Source of the DNA: a bacterium
GTDB taxonomy: Bacteria > AUK180
NCBI GenBank assembly: GCA_023144005.1
Contig: JAGLGN010000036.1
Span: 1 to 39,737 of the forward strand
Direction: 5' to 3'
DNA length: 39,737 bases
Shown piece by piece: positions 24,183 through 31,000 of the stretch; within the stretch, counting starts at the first letter, position 1, and each line of letters opens with the position of its first letter. Under the pieces are notes generated by a model that saw nothing but the letters and a program-made list of their open reading frames with translations, ran no database searches and was not told where the DNA came from. The translations under genes were made by a program, and so were the position numbers.

Positions 24183-26027
24183 ATGAGTAGAACCCTGAAG
24201 AATTACCTCGTTTCTCCACTGCTGTTCTTCTCAGCCATCCTTATTTTTTTACTCTTCAATATCCACGAAAGCCCCGGATTTTATGATTCTCCTGAATATG
24301 TGATCTCTTTTCTGGACGGTTCCCTTGTTCATCCCTCGTCATATCCGTTGTATTACATACTGATGAAGGCATTTACACTGTTTTTGCCGGGTTCGGTACT
24401 CTTCAGAATGCATCTCGTAAATTCTTTGTTCTCCTTTTCCGCATTGATCTTTTTTTACCTTATACTCCGTAAAAAGGGGATCGATAAGATACTTTCCTAT
24501 CTCGGCGTGATACTGCTGCTGTTGGGAGACTATTTTCTTCACTATACCTTTAATTTCGAGGTTTATTCACTCTATTTTCTTTTTACCGCCTTATTCTTTT
24601 ACATATATCAATTCGCACTGGCAAAAAAGGAGTATTTCCCGCTTCTGGCCTTCATATTCTCAATGGGCCTGGTGGTTCACCCGCTCTTTCTCTTCTTCGT
24701 GCCGTTTCTACTGAAGGTTTTTATCATAAGGAAGCCCTCTATTCTAAAGGCCGTCATTCCGGTGCTCCTGCCACTCTTGTCTTATCTCAGCTTGATGGCG
24801 CTGGCTTTACGCCAACCGCTCTTCAACTGGGAAAATGCCACCGAATTTACAGCGCTGTTTAGGATAATATTCAGACGGGGATTCTCACATATCACAATGA
24901 TGCTAAATCCCGGCGGGATACTTGTCTCAGGGCCGAATATCTTAAAAAATACACTTGTAATATTTTTACTGCTTCCGTTTCTGAAAAATATTAAGAAGAA
25001 TCTCTTTGAGCTGCTCTGGTGTATCTCTTACATTATCTTTATAAGTTTTTTCTTTTTTAATGTCCAGGCCGGATGGTTCGACTGGGCAATATATTTTTTC
25101 CCTGTGTATCTTCTTATGACGGAAATATCTCTTGCGAATATCAGTAGATCCAGAATTCGCTACATAATAACCGCAGCGGCTGTTGCGGTATTGTTATTTC
25201 TGAATTTCTCCTTTTTCCCTTTCGGCAAATATCCATATCCACAGGCCTATATGAATGATTTGCTATCCGGTGTCCAAAAGGATAAAGCTGTGATATTTAC
25301 GAATGATGACTCGACCGCATATCTGCTGAATCTCAACTTTCTCTTCCAAAGAGAGCGTATTCCGATAGTATTATCCCTATGGCCGTATCAATGGTACCGG
25401 GATTCTTTAGAGAAGTACTCCGGGCTTGACCTTGCTTTGATCCCGAATGAAGCTACTGCGGCATTTGTGTCACTCAAGAAGCGGTACCCGGAGATCGGCT
25501 TTTATATAACACGGGGATGTGAGAAATATTTCAATGATCATTACAAAGAGGAAATTCCTCCTTATCTTATTACAGAGATCGAGCTGAATGGATTCCGTCC
25601 GATACATTTGAAGCGATTAACGCTTCTGGAATGCAAAAAGAAACCTATATTTGAAGTAGAGTATATTTTCGATGCTTATTCCGCTTTCCTAAAGAACGCC
25701 GCTGTTTACTATATTCGAAAGGAGGAGTTCTCCACAGCCCGGGAAGTTTTGGGTTCAGTCCACATGATGGATGCCGAAATGGCCGGTCTCAGCGCTGAAG
25801 CGTTTGCCGGAGAAGGGGACCTATTATCTTCGTCCAAGGTTCTTTTGAAATGTATCTCTGAATTTCCGGATTTCAAACCCGCTTATCACCTTCTGATGGG
25901 CGCTCTGGTAGAATTGGGCCGACAGGATGCGGCGGAACATCTTCTCCTTGAATATCAGAGGGTTTTCCCAGCCGATATTCAGGGATATCACGCCCTTTCA
26001 AAACCACTCAAAAAAAGCGGAAAGTAA
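24183..26027 (+). CDS. DUF2723 family multi-pass membrane protein with C-terminal helical repeats
   Basis: A 614-residue inner-membrane protein with about ten or more hydrophobic segments between residues 10 and 350. It then has a soluble C-terminal part whose last 120 residues look TPR-like (AEAFAEGDL-type pattern, YHLLMGALVELGRQDAAEHL). The N-terminal loop YDSPEYVISFLDGSLVHPSS then YPLYYIL fits DUF2723, a GT-C-like glycosyltransferase fold in which the acidic residue after the first TM is probably catalytic. Donor and acceptor are unknown; protein or lipid glycosylation at the envelope is the likely area. No Shine-Dalgarno sequence is visible before the ATG; an element tip ends 12 nt upstream. 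It may be transcribed by read-through from the tRNAs. Confidence 0.75.
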   Translation: MSRTLKNYLVSPLLFFSAILIFLLFNIHESPGFYDSPEYVISFLDGSLVHPSSYPLYYILMKAFTLFLPGSVLFRMHLVNSLFSFSALIFFYLILRKKGIDKILSYLGVILLLLGDYFLHYTFNFEVYSLYFLFTALFFYIYQFALAKKEYFPLLAFIFSMGLVVHPLFLFFVPFLLKVFIIRKPSILKAVIPVLLPLLSYLSLMALALRQPLFNWENATEFTALFRIIFRRGFSHITMMLNPGGILVSGPNILKNTLVIFLLLPFLKNIKKNLFELLWCISYIIFISFFFFNVQAGWFDWAIYFFPVYLLMTEISLANISRSRIRYIITAAAVAVLLFLNFSFFPFGKYPYPQAYMNDLLSGVQKDKAVIFTNDDSTAYLLNLNFLFQRERIPIVLSLWPYQWYRDSLEKYSGLDLALIPNEATAAFVSLKKRYPEIGFYITRGCEKYFNDHYKEEIPPYLITEIELNGFRPIHLKRLTLLECKKKPIFEVEYIFDAYSAFLKNAAVYYIRKEEFSTAREVLGSVHMMDAEMAGLSAEAFAGEGDLLSSSKVLLKCISEFPDFKPAYHLLMGALVELGRQDAAEHLLLEYQRVFPADIQGYHALSKPLKKSGK

Positions 26028-26056
26028 TTGACATTTATCCTTTTATAGTGTAAAAT
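26028..26056 (+). promoter_or_regulatory. Promoter for the OmpA-domain gene
   Basis: TTGACA (26028-26033), a 17-bp spacer and TAAAAT (26051-26056), beginning right after the preceding stop codon. Confidence 0.8.
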
Positions 26057-26066
26057 GTTGAAAAGT

Positions 26067-26071
26067 GGAGG
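26067..26071 (+). promoter_or_regulatory. Ribosome binding site for the OmpA-domain gene
   Basis: GGAGG with 5 nt before ATG at 26077. An in-frame GTG at 26065 overlaps this site and is rejected. Confidence 0.7.
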
Positions 26072-26076
26072 TTTCT

Positions 26077-27726
26077 ATGAATAAGAAGTATTACCTTCTT
26101 GTTTTCTTACTTACTGGAATGATCGCATTTAGTGCGTCATTTAATTATTCTTCGGCATTGGTGAATGCGCCGAGTGCTGACGTACTTGAGAATCTTGGAT
26201 ACTATCTTTCGATCAATCACGCACAGTCCTTTTCTTCCGATATCTTTGATGGAAGAGAGGCGGGTGAGCAGGACCTGAATTTCAATTTCGGTTTTCAGGT
26301 TCCCATGGAAGGTATTTTCAAGTTGAACTTCGAAGTAGGACTTTCGGTCTTCTCGATGTTCTCGGATTTCTCTGATCAGAACCTGTTCGCGGGAAATGTT
26401 AAACTTCAGGTTTTACAGGATCCCACGGATAAAGATTACAAGAACAAATATGATTTTGACAAGAATCCCGTGTATAAATTCTTACCTTCGTTCGCGATCG
26501 GCGTAAAGAATATTTCAGGGGACGCAAAGATTTCTCCCATCGGACTTATCGGTGTTTACACTGATCCCGACGGCAATACCTATAATTATGCTTCCGAGGA
26601 ATATCAGACGGACAAGAACTTTAACAATAGTATTTATGTTGCCCTTTCAAAGAAATTCTACATCGGGCCCATGTTCATTCAGGGTCATCTGGGATGGGGA
26701 ACAGGCGTTTTTCAGGGTATGAAGAAGGTTGACAGGAATGTCGGCGTATTGTGGGGTATCTCCACCACGCTCTTCCCGATCAATAAGCTTTCTCCCCTCA
26801 GGATAATGCTTGATTATGATGGTAATCAGTATTCATTCGGAGCTCAGCTCATATACAATAATCCCCAGCTTCTTAGTGTCGCAAAGAGCGCGAACGCGAG
26901 AAAGTTCATTCCCGGGTTTGTTGTAAACCTCGCAATTACAGATATAGATGAAGCTATACACACATACGAGACCGCAGGCTGGTCTCCCAAGATAGTGTTC
27001 GGTTTAGGTGTAACCAACAATGCATACCTTATTCACGGCAGTGATGAAGGTCCCGCAAAGAAGGTGGTCAAGAAGAAATCTACAAAGAAGAAAGCGCCTA
27101 AGAAAAAAGTTACAAAGAAAAAGACAAAACCAAAGAAAAAGATTGTCAAGAAAGCCGACAAGAAAGAGAAGACAAGCAAGGAGCCGGTAGATCGGAAGGC
27201 GCTTGCAAGAAAGCGGGCAATGGACGCAAAGAGAAAAGCTCAAGAAGCAAGAAAACGCGCGATGGCCGCCTCTACAGGTGGTAAAACAGCTCAGCCGGAA
27301 GCCTCTGTTAAAGTAGCGGATCTCCAGAAGATCTTCAGTGATGCTATCAAAAGGACAGTTGAGTTCGTTGAAGAGGACGGTGCCGTGAAGTTCATTCCCA
27401 GGAGTGTACGTTTCAAGAAAGCCGCAGCTGTTCTCCTTTCTATAGCTTTCAAGTCATTGGATGAGATCGGCGCATATCTTAAGAGTAATCCGGATGTAAA
27501 GATCCAGATCCAGGGACATACCGATAATACCGGCACCAGAGTAGGAAATATTGACCTTTCGGGTAAAAGAGCCCAGGCCGTAAAGGACTATCTGGTTAAA
27601 AAGTTCGGCATAAGTGCTGGCAGACTTACTGTTAAGGGCGTAGGACCCGATAAGCCCAGATATGACAATGCCACTAAGATCGGCCAGGCAAAGAATAGAA
27701 GGGTTGAATTCATTATCGTACAGTAA
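26077..27726 (+). CDS. Outer-membrane protein with lysine-rich linker and OmpA peptidoglycan-binding domain
   Basis: A 549-residue protein. The signal peptide (1-20) precedes a beta-barrel-like region (about 25-320, ending FGLGVTNNAYLIHGSD). The linker, about residues 327-405, consists largely of Lys/Ala/Arg: repeated KKK-(T/P) units, then RKALARKRAMDAKRKAQEAR. The OmpA C-terminal domain (about 410-549) has the peptidoglycan contacts in GHTDNTGTRVGN (Asp) and NRRVEFI (Arg). The domain order barrel-linker-OmpA resembles OmpA/OprF proteins that tie the outer membrane to the wall, but they usually have a short Pro/Ala linker. A strong promoter and a terminator flank the gene, suggesting an abundant protein. 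Confidence 0.87.
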   Translation: MNKKYYLLVFLLTGMIAFSASFNYSSALVNAPSADVLENLGYYLSINHAQSFSSDIFDGREAGEQDLNFNFGFQVPMEGIFKLNFEVGLSVFSMFSDFSDQNLFAGNVKLQVLQDPTDKDYKNKYDFDKNPVYKFLPSFAIGVKNISGDAKISPIGLIGVYTDPDGNTYNYASEEYQTDKNFNNSIYVALSKKFYIGPMFIQGHLGWGTGVFQGMKKVDRNVGVLWGISTTLFPINKLSPLRIMLDYDGNQYSFGAQLIYNNPQLLSVAKSANARKFIPGFVVNLAITDIDEAIHTYETAGWSPKIVFGLGVTNNAYLIHGSDEGPAKKVVKKKSTKKKAPKKKVTKKKTKPKKKIVKKADKKEKTSKEPVDRKALARKRAMDAKRKAQEARKRAMAASTGGKTAQPEASVKVADLQKIFSDAIKRTVEFVEEDGAVKFIPRSVRFKKAAAVLLSIAFKSLDEIGAYLKSNPDVKIQIQGHTDNTGTRVGNIDLSGKRAQAVKDYLVKKFGISAGRLTVKGVGPDKPRYDNATKIGQAKNRRVEFIIVQ

Positions 27727-27753
27727 TTATTATACTGTAGAAAAGTAAACGAG

Positions 27754-27789
27754 AAGCCCATTGTGCGAATGTACAATGGGCTTTTTTTT
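27754..27789 (+). terminator. Rho-independent terminator after the OmpA gene, or attenuator before the dehydrogenase gene
   Basis: AAGCCCATTGT (27754-27764) pairs perfectly with ACAATGGGCTT (27773-27783) around an 8-nt loop, and T residues run to 27789. The next ATG is only 15 nt beyond the T-tract, so this hairpin sits in the immediate leader of the dehydrogenase gene. Confidence 0.9.
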
Positions 27790-27791
27790 GT

Positions 27792-27797
27792 AGGAGA
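27792..27797 (+). promoter_or_regulatory. Ribosome binding site deciding the dehydrogenase start
   Basis: AGGAGA with 7 nt before ATG at 27805. An in-frame start at 27763 falls inside the terminator hairpin and is rejected. Confidence 0.7.
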
Positions 27798-27804
27798 ATT
27801 TCAG

Positions 27805-29103
27805 ATGAAAAAACGTCTTTTAGATAAGATAAGGGACAGATCGTTGACCGTAGGTGTTTTAGGCCTTGGTTATGTGGGGCTTCCGCTCATCGCAGGATTT
27901 GGTGAGAAAAAGGTTAAAACAATAGGCTACGATATTAATAAGGAAAAAGTTGCCATGTTGAAGAAGGGCAGGTCATATATTACCGACATATCTGACGCGG
28001 AATTGAAGGCGGTACTTCCGTATTTCAAACCCACCACTACTGTCAAGGACCTCAATGCCGCGGATGCGATCCTGATATGCGTCCCCACCCCTCTGAGGAA
28101 AACGAAGGAGCCGGATATCAGATTTATCATGGCGGCATTGGATATTATTAAGCAACTCGATTATAAGGGTAAACTCATTGTTCTGGAATCCACAACATAT
28201 CCCGGTACAACAGAAGAGATACTTTTGCCTGCGCTTGAAATGAGCGGGAAGTACAAAGTTGGTAAGGATTTTTTCCTATCCTTCTCCCCAGAGCGGGTTG
28301 ATCCGGGAAATAAGAGATACAATATAAAGAACACGACTAAAGTAGTAGGCGGTGTTACCAAACAGTGTACGCAGGTTTCCAAGGAACTCTATGAAATAGC
28401 TATCGAAAGTGTTCATCCCGTCTCTTCAACGAGAGTAGCTGAAACGGTTAAACTGCTTGAAAATATCTATAGAAGCGTAAATATAGGACTTATCAATGAG
28501 ATGGCGCAGCTCTGTCACAGAATGGATATTGATATATGGAAGGTTATCGAAGCAGCTTCTACCAAGCCATACGGCTTTATGCCGTTTTATCCTGGCCCCG
28601 GACTTGGAGGTCATTGCATACCTCTGGACCCATTTTATCTTTCATGGAAAGCGAAAGCCTACGATTTCAATACTCGTTTTATCGAGCTTGCGGGTGAAGT
28701 AAACGGATCCATGCCCTATTTCGTTGTTGACCTGCTCGGTGAGGTATTGAATAAGTATAAAAAATCTATTAACGGGTCTACAATTCTTATAATGGGCGTA
28801 GCATATAAGGAGGATATTGACGATACGAGAGAATCCCCCGCGATAGATATCATTCGACTTATCGAGAAAAAGGGCGGCAATGTGAAATATCATGATCCTT
28901 ATGTTGAAAAATTGAATGTGGGCAGTAAGGTCTATAGTAATATCCCATTCACTAAGGTTCAGCTCGCAAAGGCGGATATCGTATTACTGATAACCGCTCA
29001 TAGTAATGTGGATTATAAGATGCTTAAGGATTCAAAAAGACCTGTCCTGGATACGCGTAATGGGATGAAGAAATTCAAATCAAAGAATATATTCACTTTT
29101 TAG
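27805..29103 (+). CDS. Nucleotide-sugar 6-dehydrogenase, WbpA/TviB type
   Basis: A 432-residue NAD-dependent enzyme that oxidises the C6 hydroxyl of a UDP-sugar to a uronate, for surface polysaccharide. The N-terminal Rossmann motif is VGVLGLGYVGLPLIAGFG. Others are ICVPTPL, ESTTYPGTTEE, FSPERVDPGN, KLLENIYRSVNIGL and the active-site loop GPGLGGHCIPLDPFY with catalytic Cys271. The C-terminal domain has MGVAYKEDIDDTRESP. The FSPERVDPGN and GGHCIPLDP forms favour the UDP-GlcNAc/UDP-ManNAc dehydrogenase group over UDP-glucose dehydrogenase; the exact sugar is uncertain. No other polysaccharide genes adjoin. Ptb follows after 10 nt. Confidence 0.88.
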   Translation: MKKRLLDKIRDRSLTVGVLGLGYVGLPLIAGFGEKKVKTIGYDINKEKVAMLKKGRSYITDISDAELKAVLPYFKPTTTVKDLNAADAILICVPTPLRKTKEPDIRFIMAALDIIKQLDYKGKLIVLESTTYPGTTEEILLPALEMSGKYKVGKDFFLSFSPERVDPGNKRYNIKNTTKVVGGVTKQCTQVSKELYEIAIESVHPVSSTRVAETVKLLENIYRSVNIGLINEMAQLCHRMDIDIWKVIEAASTKPYGFMPFYPGPGLGGHCIPLDPFYLSWKAKAYDFNTRFIELAGEVNGSMPYFVVDLLGEVLNKYKKSINGSTILIMGVAYKEDIDDTRESPAIDIIRLIEKKGGNVKYHDPYVEKLNVGSKVYSNIPFTKVQLAKADIVLLITAHSNVDYKMLKDSKRPVLDTRNGMKKFKSKNIFTF

Positions 29104-29113
29104 GGGTTATATA

Positions 29114-29998
29114 ATGAAAAGTTTTAAAGAGCTGAAAGAATATCTATGCAAAGGGGATAGCCGCACCATGGTTGTCGCCGCCGCGGACGAAGTTTCCATC
29201 CTGAAGGCCTGCCGCTCTGCATTCGAAGCGGAGATCGTTAATCTGATCCTTATAGGTAATGCGGAAGTCATTGGCGAATACTTCACATCGGATGAAGCTC
29301 AGATCATCGATATTCCCGACCCTGTTGCAGCGGCAGAGAAAGCGGTAGAGCTTCTAGCCGAGGATAAGGCGGACAGCATTATGAAAGGCCTGGTACATAC
29401 CGATCAGTTTTTGAAAGCCATTCTTTCTAAAAAGGAAGAATTGATGGAAGCTAAGCTCCTGTCACATGTAGCGGCAGCTGAATTCGGAGAAAGATTTATA
29501 GTATTTTCCGATGCGGGAATGAATATTAAACCGGATCTGGGACAGAAGGTGGAGATCCTCAAAAATGCAGTGAAGGTCGCGGTTAAATTAGGAATAGACG
29601 AACCAAAGACCGCTTTGATATGCGCTGTTGAAAAGATCAACACAAAGATGCCCTGTACGCTGGATGCCGCAATAATATCGAAAATGGCCGAGCGCGGCCA
29701 ATTGCGGATCCCCGGTAAGGTTGACGGGCCTCTTGCCCTTGATGTAGCCCTCTCTCCTCATGCTGCAAAGGTAAAGAAATTGATATCCTATTCAGGTGTT
29801 CCAGGGAATGCTGACGTGATGATCATGAACGCAATTACCGACGGGAACGCTGTTTATAAAACCCTTGAAGTATTTTTAAATGCTCCCAGAGCGGCAGTTG
29901 TCGCGGGAGCTCGAAAATCAATAGTGCTTACCTCTCGTGGAGACGATTCCCAGACAAAGTTCAACTCCATAATGCTAGCGCTTGCGATCTCTTCTTAG
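29114..29998 (+). CDS. ptb: Phosphate acyltransferase, phosphate butyryltransferase family
   Basis: A 294-residue enzyme of the Ptb/Pta family that exchanges CoA and phosphate on short acyl groups. Typical segments are MVVAAADEVSILKACRSA, SIMKGLVHTDQFLKA, SHVAAAEF, FSDAGMNIKPDLGQKVEIL, SPHAAKVKKLISYSGVPGNA and AVVAGARKSIVLTSRGDD. With acetate kinase it could form an acyl-CoA to acyl-phosphate to ATP route; whether acetyl or butyryl is used cannot be told from motifs. It is transcribed with the sugar dehydrogenase. Its TAG stop (29996-29998) is formed by TA at the junction plus the first G of the downstream element, so the coding end is fixed by the insertion. Confidence 0.83.
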   Translation: MKSFKELKEYLCKGDSRTMVVAAADEVSILKACRSAFEAEIVNLILIGNAEVIGEYFTSDEAQIIDIPDPVAAAEKAVELLAEDKADSIMKGLVHTDQFLKAILSKKEELMEAKLLSHVAAAEFGERFIVFSDAGMNIKPDLGQKVEILKNAVKVAVKLGIDEPKTALICAVEKINTKMPCTLDAAIISKMAERGQLRIPGKVDGPLALDVALSPHAAKVKKLISYSGVPGNADVMIMNAITDGNAVYKTLEVFLNAPRAAVVAGARKSIVLTSRGDDSQTKFNSIMLALAISS

Positions 29999-30257
29999 TG
30001 TTCTGATTCATGAATACCATGACAATGGCTGATAGTGGTACAAGTGCACAAGCGACAAGTGCACAAGTGACAAGTGGGGAAATGAAGAAGAGGAGAATGT
30101 CATCCAGAGGGAGCTTGCGACCGTGGGATCCAGTTTTATTTCATCCCGTCTTTTCCACACTTCACACTTCGCACTTCACACTTCAGACTGCATTTATTGT
30201 TGGAATTAACTCAAATCTAAACATTCCATTATCATTGTATTTATGGAGTCAGAACAC
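29998..30257. mobile_element. Complete MITE-like element, copy I
   Basis: A 260-bp element with imperfect inverted ends. The left tip (29998-30028) starts GTGTTCTGATTC and ends ATGACAATGG; the right tip (30226-30257) starts CCATTATCATTG and ends GAGTCAGAACAC. It is flanked by TA (29996-29997) and CA (30258-30259). Inside are an ACAAGTG-type microrepeat tract (30040-30085), the 36-nt word (30099-30134), a CACTTCA tract and a TGGAAT/ATTCCA inverted repeat. It encodes no protein. Size, terminal inverted repeats and the TA junction suggest a non-autonomous Tc1/mariner-IS630-type element; no transposase is in the window. Confidence 0.65.
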
Positions 30258-30267
30258 CAGTGTTCTG
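30250..30267. repeat. Abutting element tips (palindrome)
   Basis: CAGAACAC (30250-30257) faces GTGTTCTG (30260-30267) across CA. The second half continues ATCC and looks like the tip of a further element whose body is missing. It lies 14 nt before the next start codon. Confidence 0.6.
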
Positions 30268-30280
30268 ATCCATTATTAGG

Positions 30281-31000
30281 ATGATATACAAGGTTGGTAT
30301 AATTGGCCAAGGCCGTTTCGGGTCGCTTTTATTCAAAGAATTAAGCAGTAATTATAGCGTCAAGACCAAATCAAGAAATGAAAGTATAGAAAAACTCTCT
30401 GGGTGTAATATTCTTCTTATTGCGGTCCGCAGCTCCGATCTCCAAGGTGCTATTGAAGAAATTCTGACAATGAAAGATCACCCGCATACTGTCATTCACT
30501 TTTCGGGCAGCGAGGACACCTCTGTTCTGGCTCAGTTCAAAGGCAGTACTGGAGCAATGCATTTCCCTGTATCCGTAGTTTTTTCCGGCAGCGTCTCTTT
30601 GAGTGACAAGATCGCCCTTTTTCAGGGAGATGAAGAGGCAGAGCATGGAATTCAGGAGATATTTTCTCATTTGAATATCCGGATAGTGAAAAAGAACGAT
30701 CTGAACCGAGTACTTTATCATTACGCCTGCACATTATCGGCGAACATCCCATTTCTTTTTTTTAAACGTTCAAAAGAGATCTTGAAAGAATTGGGTTTAC
30801 CGCCGGATATCGCTTTGCAGCTATTTGAAAGCGGATACAGGAATTTTACCACTTCATCGGACAGTGAGATCGCCGGCCCCATTGTAAGGGCAGAGAAAGC
30901 GGTATTGGACCTGCATTTAGAGCAATTAAGCGATCCGGCCGAGAAAAAATTATATCGTGCTATGATCGAATATTTTTCAGAAATAAAGGATGGGAAATGA
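30281..31000 (+). CDS. Rossmann-like DUF2520 family putative oxidoreductase
   Basis: A 239-residue soluble protein. The N-terminal dinucleotide-binding motif is VGIIGQGRFGSLLFKEL (Gly-x-Gly-x-x-Gly). The next segments, NILLIAVRSSDLQGAIEEI, VIHFSGSEDTS and AMHFPVSV, match the Rossmann-like half of DUF2520 proteins. The C-terminal helical half has YHYACTLSANIPF and AGPIVRAE, matching the family's dehydrogenase-like domain. Relatives resemble pyrroline-5-carboxylate or 6-phosphogluconate dehydrogenases, but no reaction is established. No clear Shine-Dalgarno sequence is present; paired element tips end 13 nt upstream. Its stop overlaps the kinase start as ATGA. Confidence 0.75.
   Translation: MIYKVGIIGQGRFGSLLFKELSSNYSVKTKSRNESIEKLSGCNILLIAVRSSDLQGAIEEILTMKDHPHTVIHFSGSEDTSVLAQFKGSTGAMHFPVSVVFSGSVSLSDKIALFQGDEEAEHGIQEIFSHLNIRIVKKNDLNRVLYHYACTLSANIPFLFFKRSKEILKELGLPPDIALQLFESGYRNFTTSSDSEIAGPIVRAEKAVLDLHLEQLSDPAEKKLYRAMIEYFSEIKDGK

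Noticed and set aside
27763..27804. Longer dehydrogenase starting at 27763
   Set aside because: The extra codons lie inside the terminator hairpin; AGGAGA supports 27805.
30010..30279. An 89-codon frame inside element copy I
   Set aside because: It translates low-complexity repeat words (Ser/Thr/Gln then SxLHTSHFTLQT); the same words appear in other frames in other copies.
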